Shown: positions 26,100-35,322 of the stretch, one piece after another
Layout: each line of letters starts with the position of its first letter
Numbering within the stretch: the first letter of the stretch is position 1
NCBI RefSeq assembly: GCF_000716595.1
Contig: NZ_JNXC01000003.1
Coordinates: 496,001 to 560,000, forward strand
Reading direction: 5' to 3'
Length of the DNA stretch: 64,000 bases
From: Saccharothrix sp. NRRL B-16314
GTDB taxonomy: Bacteria > Actinomycetota > Actinomycetes > Mycobacteriales > Pseudonocardiaceae
Translations under genes and position numbers: made by a program
The notes under the pieces: model-generated
The model's input: the letters and a program-made list of their open reading frames with translations, nothing else
What the model was told of the DNA's origin: nothing
Databases searched by the model: none

Positions 26100-26402
26100 A
26101 TGAGCGGCGCGTTGACCAGGTTCCGGTTCATGGCTTACGTGGTCGGTGTCGGCCTGCTGCTCCTCGTGGTCGCGATGATCGCCAAGTACGCGGGCGACAG
26201 CGCGGGCATGATGCAGGTGGTGGGCCCGATCCACGGCTTCCTCTACGCGGTCTACCTCGTGCTGACGGTCGACCTCGCGCTCAAGGCCCGCTGGTCGATC
26301 AAGGGCACGGCGCTGGTGCTGCTCGCGGGCACGATCCCGTTCGTGTCGTTCTACGCCGAACGCAAGGTGGTCGAGAGCGTCCGGGCCGAGAAGAGCCTGT
26401 GA
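26100..26402 (+). CDS. DUF3817 integral membrane protein
   Basis: A 100-residue protein with three predicted helices. The motif VVGPIHGFLYAVYLVLTVDLALKARWS is diagnostic of DUF3817. The ATG at 26100 (MSGALTRFRFMAYVVG) is preferred, with GAAGGTAGG upstream; a GTG at 26082 would overlap the previous stop codon. It forms a pair with the preceding membrane protein gene. Confidence 0.83.
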   Translation: MSGALTRFRFMAYVVGVGLLLLVVAMIAKYAGDSAGMMQVVGPIHGFLYAVYLVLTVDLALKARWSIKGTALVLLAGTIPFVSFYAERKVVESVRAEKSL

Positions 26403-26517
26403 CCCGGGCCTATCCGAGCCGCTCTCGCTTCGCACGTGTGATTCTCGGACCAGCCACGCGCCGACCCGACCGGTCGGCGCTGACGGCATGTCCGCACCCC
26501 AGGGAGGACCTCGCCTG

Positions 26518-27618
<1,101 letters not shown>

Positions 27619-27631
27619 GGGAGAGACCCAC

Positions 27632-28897
27632 ATGTCCGAGCACTTCAACGCCTCCCTCGCGGAGTTCGACCCGGAGGTCGCGGACGCCGTCGCCGCCGAG
27701 CTGCGCCGCCAGCAGGGCACGCTCGAGATGATCGCCTCGGAGAACTTCACGCCGGTGTCGGTGCTCCAGGCGCAGGGTTCGGTGCTGACGAACAAGTACG
27801 CCGAGGGCTACCCGGGTCGCCGCTACTACGGCGGCTGCGAGCACGTCGACGTCATCGAGCGGCTGGCGATCGAGCGGGTCAAGGCGCTGTTCGGCGCGGG
27901 CTTCGCGAACGTGCAGCCGCACTCGGGCGCGCAGGCCAACGCGTGCGCGATGTTCGCGCTGATCCAGCCGGGCGACACGATCCTGGGCCTCGACCTGGCG
28001 CACGGCGGGCACCTCACCCACGGCATGCGGATCAACTTCTCCGGCAAGCTCTACAACGTGGTCCCGTACCACGTGTCCGAGGAGGACGGCCGGGTCGACA
28101 TGGCCGAGGTCGAGCGGCTGGCCACCGAGTTCAAGCCGAAGCTGATCGTGGCCGGCTGGTCGGCCTACCCGCGTCAGCTCGACTTCGCCGAGTTCCGCCG
28201 GATCGCCGACTCGGTGGGCGCCTACCTGATGGTCGACATGGCGCACTTCGCCGGTCTGGTGGCGGCGGGCCTGCACCCGAGCCCGGTGCCGCACGCGCAC
28301 GTCGTGACCACGACCACGCACAAGACCCTCGGCGGTCCGCGCGGCGGCGTGATCCTGACGAACGAGGCCGACCTGGCGAAGAAGATCAACTCGGCGGTGT
28401 TCCCCGGTCAGCAGGGCGGCCCGCTGGAGCACGTGATCGCGGGCAAGGCGGTGGCGTTCAAGCACGCCGCGTCACCCGAGTTCGCCGACCGGCAGCGGCG
28501 CACGGTCGAGGGCGCGAAGATCCTCGCCGACCGGCTGTCCCAGCCCGACGCGGCGGCGGCCGGCGTGAAGGTGCTCACCGGCGGCACGGACGTGCACCTC
28601 GTGCTGGTGGACCTGGTGGGGTCGGAGCTCGACGGCAAGCAGGCCGAAGACCGGCTGCACGAGGTCGGGATCACGGTGAACCGCAACGCGGTGCCGAACG
28701 ACCCGCGTCCGCCGATGGTGACGTCCGGCCTGCGCATCGGCACGCCGGCCCTCGCCACCCGCGGCTTCGGCGAGGCGGACTTCGTCGAGGTGGCGGACGT
28801 CATCGCGGCGGCGTTGCAGGCGTCGCCGGACCTGGCCGAGCTGCGTTCCCGGGTCGAGGTGCTCGCGGCCAAGCACCCGTTGTACCCGAACCTGTGA
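27632..28897 (+). CDS. glyA: Serine hydroxymethyltransferase
   Basis: A 421-residue PLP enzyme that interconverts serine and glycine with tetrahydrofolate. The PLP lysine lies in [16 protein letters not shown]. Other blocks are [49 protein letters not shown] and [18 protein letters not shown]. Length is normal. It is downstream of gcvT in an operon supplying one-carbon units. Confidence 0.96.
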   Translation: MSEHFNASLAEFDPEVADAVAAELRRQQGTLEMIASENFTPVSVLQAQGSVLTNKYAEGYPGRRYYGGCEHVDVIERLAIERVKALFGAGFANVQPHSGAQANACAMFALIQPGDTILGLDLAHGGHLTHGMRINFSGKLYNVVPYHVSEEDGRVDMAEVERLATEFKPKLIVAGWSAYPRQLDFAEFRRIADSVGAYLMVDMAHFAGLVAAGLHPSPVPHAHVVTTTTHKTLGGPRGGVILTNEADLAKKINSAVFPGQQGGPLEHVIAGKAVAFKHAASPEFADRQRRTVEGAKILADRLSQPDAAAAGVKVLTGGTDVHLVLVDLVGSELDGKQAEDRLHEVGITVNRNAVPNDPRPPMVTSGLRIGTPALATRGFGEADFVEVADVIAAALQASPDLAELRSRVEVLAAKHPLYPNL

Positions 28898-28930
28898 AGC
28901 ACACCACGAAATAGTCGGTGCCCCCTGGCG

Positions 28931-28963
28931 GTTGTCCCGTGCGCTACCCGCGTACGGGACAAC
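28931..28963. promoter_or_regulatory. Long inverted repeat operator before the nitroreductase gene
   Basis: GTTGTCCCGT (28931-28940) and ACGGGACAAC (28954-28963) form a perfect 10-bp inverted repeat with a 13-bp spacer, ending 13 bp before the ATG at 28977. It overlaps the probable promoter/leader of the RutE-like gene. The symmetry suggests a dimeric repressor (MarR/HxlR/PadR-type redox regulators bind such sites); the protein is not identified. Confidence 0.6.
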
Positions 28964-28976
28964 TGAAAGAGGCATC

Positions 28977-29582
28977 ATGACCACGACGTTCGACGCGATG
29001 GCGCTGCCGCGCGACGCACAGGACCTGCTCTTCCGCGAGGCGCGCACGGCGAACGCGTTCACCTCCGAACCGGTGACGGACGAGCAGCTCCGCGAGGTCT
29101 ACGAGCTGGTCAAGTGGGGTCCGACCTCGATGAACAGCCAGCCGCTGCGGGTGCTGTTCGTGCGCGGCGAGGACGCCAAGGCCCGGCTCGTGCCGCACAT
29201 GGCCGAGGGCAACCGGGCGAAGACGCAGTCCGCGCCGGTGACCGCGATCCTGTCCGCCGACACGGACTTCCACGAGCACTTCGCCCGGACGTTCCCGAAC
29301 TACCCGGGCGCCAAGGCGGCGTTCGCCGATGACGCCGGCCGGACCGAGGCGGCGAAGTTGAACGCCCTGCTCCAGGTCGGCTACTTCATCGTCGGCGTTC
29401 GCGCGGCCGGTCTCGCCGCGGGCCCGATGAGCGGCTTCGACCAGGACGGCGTGCGCCGCGAGTTCTTCGCCGACACGACCCTGCTCCCGCTGGTGGTCGT
29501 CAACATCGGCCACCCGGACCACTCCGGCACGCACCCGCGCAACCCGCGCCTCGACTACGCCGAGGCCGTCACCGTCGTCTGA
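28977..29582 (+). CDS. rutE: Malonic semialdehyde reductase-like nitroreductase (RutE family)
   Basis: A 201-residue FMN-dependent protein. The motifs ARTANAFTSEPVTDEQLREVYELVKWGPTSMNSQPLRVLFV, MSGFDQDGVRREFFADT and VNIGHPDHSGTHPRNPRLDYAEAV match RutE / HadB-type nitroreductases. RutE in pyrimidine breakdown reduces malonic semialdehyde, but no other rut gene is near, so a general aldehyde/nitro reductase is equally possible. The upstream inverted repeat suggests its own local control. Confidence 0.82.
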   Translation: MTTTFDAMALPRDAQDLLFREARTANAFTSEPVTDEQLREVYELVKWGPTSMNSQPLRVLFVRGEDAKARLVPHMAEGNRAKTQSAPVTAILSADTDFHEHFARTFPNYPGAKAAFADDAGRTEAAKLNALLQVGYFIVGVRAAGLAAGPMSGFDQDGVRREFFADTTLLPLVVVNIGHPDHSGTHPRNPRLDYAEAVTVV

Positions 29583-29590
29583 CGCGTGCG

Positions 29591-29625
29591 CTGATCCCCC
29601 GGCCAACCCCAGGCCGGGGGATCAG
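29591..29625. terminator. Bidirectional terminator between convergent genes
   Basis: A 14-bp perfect stem (29591-29604 with 29612-29625, 7-nt loop) lies between rutE and the convergent secreted repeat protein gene. Confidence 0.8.
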
Positions 29626-29640
29626 GGCTGTCACGGCGGT

Positions 29641-30300
29641 CTAGGCGGCAGGCGCCGTCACCCCCGGCGGCAGGCACTCCACGTTGCGCTTGCCGTCGGG
29701 CTGCACCACGAACCAGGTGCCGCCGACGCCCTGGCCCTTCCACTGGCCCGGCGCCTCGTCCTTCGCGTAGGTGTAGAGCGGCCAGCCGTCCAGGGTGACC
29801 TGCTCGCTGCCGTCGGCCCGCTTCACCGTCGACACGAGCGCGGGGTCGACGCCCTGCAACCGCGGCGTGCCGTTGGACAGCACGGGCGGCCACGTGACGG
29901 CGCACTGACCCTCGCAAGTGGACTTCGCCGGGTTCGGCGTGTCCTTGTCGAACCGGTACAGCGTCCGGCCGTCGCCGTCCTGCACGACGTCGCCCATCTT
30001 GGGAACGCTCTTGCCCACCAACGAGATCTGTGGACCGGACGGCGCGGGCGCGGCCTGGGCCTCCGGCGTTCCGGCGGCAGTGGTCCCGGTCTCCTCGGCG
30101 GACGCCGCCTCCTCGCTGGTCGGAGGGGCCAGGGGCTCCTGGACGTCGCCGTAGTCGCCCTGGGCCGCGGCGCCCACCTGCTCGGTCTGCGCGACCGTCC
30201 TGCCCTGCAGGCCGGTGGCGTTGGAAGTCCACATGACCAGCGCGAGCACGGCAGCCATGCCGCCCGCGACGGCGATGGCGATGCGGTTTCGTCGGATCAC
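29641..30300 (-). CDS. Exported protein with secreted repeats (lipoprotein_15 / COG4315 type)
   Basis: A 219-residue protein with an N-terminal membrane anchor (IAIAVAGGMAAVLALVMW), a disordered Ala/Glu/Pro-rich linker (about residues 45-95) and two copies of the secreted repeat. The first is GRTLYRFDKDTPNPAKSTCEGQCAVTWPPVL with a cysteine pair; the second is WPLYTYAKDEAPGQWKGQGVGGTWFVV. Streptomyces relatives such as SCO0930 are surface proteins of unknown role. The GTG at 30300 is chosen for AAGGAGG seven bases upstream; a GTG at 30306 is too close. Confidence 0.8.
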   Translation of the reverse strand: MIRRNRIAIAVAGGMAAVLALVMWTSNATGLQGRTVAQTEQVGAAAQGDYGDVQEPLAPPTSEEAASAEETGTTAAGTPEAQAAPAPSGPQISLVGKSVPKMGDVVQDGDGRTLYRFDKDTPNPAKSTCEGQCAVTWPPVLSNGTPRLQGVDPALVSTVKRADGSEQVTLDGWPLYTYAKDEAPGQWKGQGVGGTWFVVQPDGKRNVECLPPGVTAPAA

Positions 30301-30469
30301 ACTCACTCCTCCTTGGTCCGTCAATCGCTCCACCGACGATTACGGCCCCCGTCCGGGAGTGGTTCAGCCCCGGCGCGGGGACAGGGGTTCGGCGTGACCG
30401 CTCGTGCGGACCCGTCCGTGTCGCCGTCGTGGTGACCGGAGGCGTCCGCCGGGGACATAGGGTGTCCCG

Positions 30470-32533
30470 GTGGGCAACGAGATCTCTTTTCCGCGCCAGC
30501 ACGCGCGCACCCAGCGGTTCACCCTTGGCGCACCGCGGACGTTCACCGTGGCGCCGGACGGCGCCAGGGTGTACTTCCTCCGCACCGCCACGGCCACGAG
30601 CCGGGCGAACGGCCTGTGGGCGTTCGACACCGCGACCCGGTCCGAGACGCTGCTGGTCGACCCGAACACGCTGCTGACCGACCCCGAGGACCTGTCCCCG
30701 GAAGAGCGGGCACGCCGCGAGCGCACCCGTGAGCAGGCGGCGGGCATCGTCGGCTACGCCACGGACGGCGCCGTGCGGCAGGCGGTGTTCGCGTTGTCCG
30801 GCAGGCTGTTCGTGGTCGGACTCGCCACCGGCGACGTGCGCGAGCTGCCGGTACCCGGCGCGGCCATCGACCCCCGGCTCGACCCGACCGGGCGCAAGGT
30901 CGGGTACGTGGCGGACGGCGCGCTGCACGTCGTGGAGCTGGAGTCCGGCGCGGACCGGGTGGTGGCGGCGCCGGACGGGCCGGACGTGACGTGGGGCCTG
31001 GCGGAGTTCATCGCGGCCGAGGAGATGGGCCGGTTCCGCGGGTACTGGTTCTCCCCGGACGGCGATCGCGTGCTGGCGGCCCGGGTGGACAACGCGCCCG
31101 TGCCGCGGTGGCACATCGCCGACCCGGCGAACCCCGACAAGCCCGCCGCCGAGATCGCGTACCCCGCCGCGGGCGAGGCCAACGCGGTGGTCGGCGTGTC
31201 CGTCTTCGGCGCCGACCGGGTCGACGTGACGTGGGACCGCGACGCGTTCCCGTACCTGGCCGCGGTGTCGTGGTCGTCGCACGGCAAGCCGCTGCTCCAG
31301 GTCCAGTCACGGGACCAGCGCCACGTCCGCGTGCTGGCGGTGGACGTCGAGACCGGCGCGGTGGACGTGGTGGCCGACGACACCGACCCGCGGTGGCTGG
31401 AGATCGTGCCGGGCGCGCCGCGCTGGACGCCGGGCGGCGAACTGCTGCGCGTGCTGCCGATCGGTGACGCGAACCGGCTCGTCGTGGGCGACCGCCCGTG
31501 GACGCCCGACGGGTTCCAGGTGCGCTCGGTGCTGGACGTGGCCGAGGACGGCGTCCTCGTGACCGCGTCCACGGACGACCCGACGCAGACGCACGTCTTC
31601 CTGGTCACGGCCGAGGGGCCGACCCGGCTGTCCACTGAGGACGGTGTGAACAGCGCTGCGCGGGCGGGAGGCGTGCTGCTGCTGGTGTCGTCGGCGATGG
31701 ACCGCTTCGGGCCGAAGGTCACCGTGTCGACCGGTGGCGAGATCGGGACGTTCGCGGAAACCCCCGTGCTCACGCCGGAAGTGCGGCTGCTGACCGTGGG
31801 TGAGCGCGAGTTGAGGACGGCGCTGCTGTTCCCGCGCGACCACGTGCCGGGCGTGAAGCTGCCGGTGCTGCTGGACCCGTACGGCGGGCCGCACTCGCAG
31901 CGCGTCGTCTCGGCGCGGAACGCGTACCTGACGTCGCAGTGGCTCGCCGACCAGGGTTTCGCGGTCCTGGTGGCGGACGGTCGCGGCACGCCCGGTCGTG
32001 GTCCGGTGTGGGAGCGGGAGATCGCGTTCGACTTCGCGGACGCCACCTTGCAGGACCAGGTGGACGCCCTGCACGCCGTCGCGGCCGTCGAACCCGACCT
32101 GGACCTGACCCGGGTGGGCATCCGGGGGTGGTCGTACGGCGGGTACCTGGCCGCGTTGGCCGTCCTGCGCCGTCCGGACGTGTTCCACGCGGGCATCGCC
32201 GGCGCGCCGGTCACCGACTGGCGGCTGTACGACACCCACTACACCGAGCGCTACCTGGGCCACCCGGCCGAGAAGCCCGAGGTCTACGACGCGAACTCGC
32301 TCATCGCCGACGCCCCGAAGCTGGAACGTCCGCTGATGATCGTGCACGGCTTGGCGGACGACAACGTGGTGGCCGCCCACACCCTGCGGCTCTCGTCGGC
32401 CCTCTTGGCCGCCGGCCGTCCGCACACCGTGCTGCCGCTGTCCGGCGTCACGCACATGACCCCGCAGGAGCAGGTCGCGGAGAACCTGCTGCTGCTCCAG
32501 GTCGACTTCCTCCACCGCTCCCTGACCGCGTGA
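30470..32533 (+). CDS. S9 family serine peptidase, dipeptidyl peptidase IV-like
   Basis: A 687-residue cytoplasmic peptidase: N-terminal beta-propeller, C-terminal alpha/beta-hydrolase. The catalytic triad is Ser555 in GWSYGGY, Asp630 in HGLADDN and His662 in GVTHMT. The paired glutamates 184-185 (IAAEEMGRFRGYWFSPDG) match the DPP IV motif that holds the substrate amino group, so removal of N-terminal dipeptides is likely. There is no signal peptide. The GTG at 30470 is the apparent start. The TGA stop at 32531-32533 lies in the first unit of repeat R4. Confidence 0.9.
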   Translation: MGNEISFPRQHARTQRFTLGAPRTFTVAPDGARVYFLRTATATSRANGLWAFDTATRSETLLVDPNTLLTDPEDLSPEERARRERTREQAAGIVGYATDGAVRQAVFALSGRLFVVGLATGDVRELPVPGAAIDPRLDPTGRKVGYVADGALHVVELESGADRVVAAPDGPDVTWGLAEFIAAEEMGRFRGYWFSPDGDRVLAARVDNAPVPRWHIADPANPDKPAAEIAYPAAGEANAVVGVSVFGADRVDVTWDRDAFPYLAAVSWSSHGKPLLQVQSRDQRHVRVLAVDVETGAVDVVADDTDPRWLEIVPGAPRWTPGGELLRVLPIGDANRLVVGDRPWTPDGFQVRSVLDVAEDGVLVTASTDDPTQTHVFLVTAEGPTRLSTEDGVNSAARAGGVLLLVSSAMDRFGPKVTVSTGGEIGTFAETPVLTPEVRLLTVGERELRTALLFPRDHVPGVKLPVLLDPYGGPHSQRVVSARNAYLTSQWLADQGFAVLVADGRGTPGRGPVWEREIAFDFADATLQDQVDALHAVAAVEPDLDLTRVGIRGWSYGGYLAALAVLRRPDVFHAGIAGAPVTDWRLYDTHYTERYLGHPAEKPEVYDANSLIADAPKLERPLMIVHGLADDNVVAAHTLRLSSALLAAGRPHTVLPLSGVTHMTPQEQVAENLLLLQVDFLHRSLTA

Positions 32534-32743
32534 GTCCTACGTTCGCGTCGCGTGTGTCGTTCCTTCAGAACACGTGAGTCCTACGTTCGGAACCCCCGAA
32601 TTCAACGCTCAGGACAAGGTCGGCCGGCTCGGGCCGTTCTGAGCGTTGAACTCGGGGTACGGGAACGTAGGACTCACGGGTCCTGAACGTAGGACTCACG
32701 GGTCCTGAACGTAGGACTCACGCGTTCTGAACGTAGGACTCAC
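32530..32743. repeat. 22-bp-register inverted repeat element, copy R4 (214 bp)
   Basis: Units start at 32530 (exact), 32552 (variant GTGTGTCGTTCCTTC), 32574 (exact) and 32596 (arm, one change), then the opposite arm at 32641 and inverted exact units at 32663, 32685, 32707 and 32729. Each step is 22 bp. The stem is 19 bp with one mismatch (32594-32612 with 32639-32657), and the 26-nt loop holds a GGCC...GGCC inner pairing. It lies between the convergent DPP IV-like and SpeE-like genes; the left gene's stop is inside the first unit. Confidence 0.95.
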
Positions 32744-32752
32744 GGGGGTGGG

Positions 32753-33595
32753 TCAGGCCAGCGAGTGGCGCACCAGGTACGGCGGGATCGAGTTGCCGAC
32801 CAGGGCGAGGTCGTCGATCGTCTCTGGCTGGTAGCCGCACGCGGGCAGCCGCTCGACCATGAGGGCGGTCGGGTCGGCCACCTCGTCGGCGCGCCCGAAC
32901 AGGTAGGCCCACTCGTGCTCGTCCGAGCCGTAGTACGCCACCGTGTCGAACACCTCGTTGAACCGCTGCCACATCCGGATCAACGTGGTGTTGCGCCACA
33001 TCGTCTGGCAGCCGGCCTGCGACACCACGACGCCGCCCGGCGTGAGCAGCGCCTTGCACAGGCCGAGGAACTCCGCGCCGTACAGGCGGTTGTGCTGCGC
33101 TTCTTCCTCGCGCTCGTCCGGCAGGTCCACCAGGACGATGTCGTAACGCTCCGACGTCGTCCGGATGTATTCGTAGCCGTCGATGTACTGCACCCGGATC
33201 GCGCCTTCGCCCTTCTCGGCGAGGGCCAGCTCGTCCGGCGTGTACCCGTACGGCAGGTGCTCGGCGCACAGCCGCACGGCCTGCGAGTCGATGTCGATGT
33301 GGTCGACCACCGAAGCGCCCGCCGCCACCGCCATCTGGCACACGACGCCCTCCGACGACCCGATGACGAGCACCCGGTCGACGCGGTCGGCGAGCAGCAG
33401 CGCGGGCGCCATCAGCGCCTCGTGGTACGTCAACTGGCTGAACTCGGTGCTCTGCCGGTCGTCGTCGCAGAACAGCGACAACCCCTGGGCGGTGCGGGCG
33501 ATCACCAGGTGCTGGAACTCGGTCCGGGTGTCGACCACGACCTCTTCGACGTCCCAGTGCCGGGTCATTCCGGCCGCGAGCGGTTCGCGGATCAA
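32753..33595 (-). CDS. speE: Spermidine synthase-like aminopropyltransferase
   Basis: A 280-residue SAM-fold protein that would transfer aminopropyl from decarboxylated SAM to a diamine. The glycine-rich loop reads VLVIGSSEGVVCQMAV where classical SpeE has GGGDG, and the catalytic region reads IVLVDLPDEREEEAQHNRLYGAEF, closer to the divergent DLPDP-type SpeE-like group. The enzyme may therefore have a different acceptor preference. The TTG start overlaps the speD stop (TTGA at 33592-33595), with GAGGAG eight bases upstream, so translation is coupled. It is last in the operon decarboxylase-speD-speE. Confidence 0.82.
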   Translation of the reverse strand: MIREPLAAGMTRHWDVEEVVVDTRTEFQHLVIARTAQGLSLFCDDDRQSTEFSQLTYHEALMAPALLLADRVDRVLVIGSSEGVVCQMAVAAGASVVDHIDIDSQAVRLCAEHLPYGYTPDELALAEKGEGAIRVQYIDGYEYIRTTSERYDIVLVDLPDEREEEAQHNRLYGAEFLGLCKALLTPGGVVVSQAGCQTMWRNTTLIRMWQRFNEVFDTVAYYGSDEHEWAYLFGRADEVADPTALMVERLPACGYQPETIDDLALVGNSIPPYLVRHSLA

Positions 33596-34005
33596 GACGC
33601 TTTCTCCTCACCGACGAGTGCGGGGACGCGGCGTCCCCGGCTGACCGTGTCCGTCCGTGCCGACGCAGCTCCCAGCGCTTCGGCCAGCAACTGCACCGCG
33701 AGCGCGGGCTTGGCGCGCGTGCCGCAGGTGAACACGTCCACGAACACCGCTCCGACTTCCGGATACGTGTGGATGGACGCGTGCGACTCCGACAACAGGG
33801 CCAGCACGGTGACCCCTTGCGGCTCGAACTGCTTGGAGACCACCTCCAACACCGTGGCATCCGCCTGGGTGAGCGCTTCACCGAGCGCGTGTCGCAGGAA
33901 CTGCTCGTCGTCGAGCAGTTCGGGGCTCACGCCTTCAAGTTCGGCGAGCACGTGCTGTCCTGCGAACAAGCCGACCGGCTCGACTTCGCACGGGAGTTCG
34001 GACAT
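33592..34005 (-). CDS. speD: S-adenosylmethionine decarboxylase proenzyme
   Basis: A 137-residue class-1B-like AdoMetDC that supplies the aminopropyl donor. The self-cleavage site is the Glu-Ser bond in LLSESHASIHTYPE; the new N-terminal serine becomes the pyruvoyl cofactor. The catalytic cysteine lies in VDVFTCGTRAKP. Length is normal. The ATG at 34005 has GGAG upstream. It is the middle gene of the polyamine operon. Confidence 0.92.
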   Translation of the reverse strand: MSELPCEVEPVGLFAGQHVLAELEGVSPELLDDEQFLRHALGEALTQADATVLEVVSKQFEPQGVTVLALLSESHASIHTYPEVGAVFVDVFTCGTRAKPALAVQLLAEALGAASARTDTVSRGRRVPALVGEEKAS

Positions 34006-34060
34006 CAATCACTCCAAACATCTTCAGGAGGTGCACTGCAACGGACAGGCGGGGGCGTGC

Positions 34061-35245
34061 TCATCGCACGCAGTGGGTGGCCAGCGGCGGGAAGCCGTTG
34101 AACGCCACCGAGGAGTAGCTGGCCGTGTAGGCGCCCGCGCCGAGCAGGTCGACGTGGTCACCCGCGCGCAGCTCCAGGGGCAGCTGGTAGCACGTGTTCT
34201 GGTACAGGACGTCGTCCGCGTCGCACGTCGGGCCGGCGATCACCACCGGGCCGACGGGTCCGCCGTCCCGGCTCGTCCGCAGGGGGTAGGCGATGGCCTC
34301 GCCCTCGGTCTCCGCCAGTCCACCGTACCGGCCGATGTCGAGGAACACCCATCGGCGTTCGTCCGAATAGGACTTGCGGGCCACCAGGACCACCTCGGAC
34401 CTGATGAGACCCGACTCGGCGACGATCGCGCGTCCCGGCTCGATCATCACCCGAGGGGCGCGGCAGTCGTCGGGGAGGCCGCCGAAGTGGCGTTCGACCG
34501 ACGCCGTGATGGCCGCGGCGTACGCGGACAGCGGCGGTGGCTGCTCCAGGTAACCGGCGGGCAGGCCGCCGCCCAGGTTGACGGTCGTCAGCGCCACGCC
34601 CTCGGCGCGCAGCTTCGCGGTGATGAGGGCGGCGTCGGCGATGGCGGCGTCCCAGCCGTTCGGGTCGAGCTGCTGCGACCCGGCGTGGAACGCCACGCCC
34701 AGCGGAACGAGCCCCGACTCCGCCGCCAACCGCAGCAAATCCGTCGCCATTTCGGGCGAGCAGCCGAATTTCTTGCCGAACGGGTAGGTGGAACCCTTGC
34801 TGTTCACCAGGATCCGCAGCAGCACGGACGCGCCGGGCGCGTGCTCGGCGAGCGCGAGCACGTCCTGTTCGCTGTCGGACACGAACAGTCGCACGCCCCG
34901 CCCGTACGCGTAGGCGATGTCCCGCGCCTTCTTGATCGGGTTGCTGTAGGAGATGGTCTCCGGCGCGGCGCCGCGCGCCAGGCACAGGTCGATCTCCGCG
35001 GGGCTGGCGACGTCGAACGAGCAGCCCTCGGCCGCCAGCAGCCCGACCACTTCGGGCGTCGGGTTCGCCTTGACCGCGTAGAAGATCCCCACCTGCGGCA
35101 ACGCCGAACGGATGGCCGTGAACCGGTCGCGCACGGTCGGCAGGTCGATCACCAGACAGGGGGTGTCCGGTCGCTCATTGTCCAGGAAATGACGGATACG
35201 AGCTGTTGCCTCGTCAAGCCGTTGATCGGCAAAGCTCTTCGTCAT
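34061..35245 (-). CDS. Ornithine/lysine-type decarboxylase (alanine-racemase fold)
   Basis: A 394-residue group IV PLP decarboxylase. The PLP lysine is in FYAVKANPTPEV; HAGSQQ, NLGGGLPAGY and EPGRAIVAESG are the phosphate/pyridine binding blocks; the active-site cysteine is in GPTCDADDVLYQ. This pattern fits ornithine decarboxylase or a lysine/ornithine enzyme rather than DapDC. It would make putrescine or cadaverine for the SpeD/SpeE pair downstream. The ATG at 35245 (MTKSFADQRL) is clear; the open frame continues upstream only as non-coding sequence. Confidence 0.9.
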   Translation of the reverse strand: MTKSFADQRLDEATARIRHFLDNERPDTPCLVIDLPTVRDRFTAIRSALPQVGIFYAVKANPTPEVVGLLAAEGCSFDVASPAEIDLCLARGAAPETISYSNPIKKARDIAYAYGRGVRLFVSDSEQDVLALAEHAPGASVLLRILVNSKGSTYPFGKKFGCSPEMATDLLRLAAESGLVPLGVAFHAGSQQLDPNGWDAAIADAALITAKLRAEGVALTTVNLGGGLPAGYLEQPPPLSAYAAAITASVERHFGGLPDDCRAPRVMIEPGRAIVAESGLIRSEVVLVARKSYSDERRWVFLDIGRYGGLAETEGEAIAYPLRTSRDGGPVGPVVIAGPTCDADDVLYQNTCYQLPLELRAGDHVDLLGAGAYTASYSSVAFNGFPPLATHCVR

Positions 35246-35322
35246 CTCGCTAGGGGTCCCCCTCCGCAACCGTGTTCGGGCACGGCGGTCCACTCTAGGT
35301 GGTGAAGGCGAAAAAAGCGCTA

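Noticed and set aside
26403..26517. Glycine riboswitch before gcvT
   Set aside because: The 115-bp leader is short and shows no tandem aptamer pattern that I can recognise.
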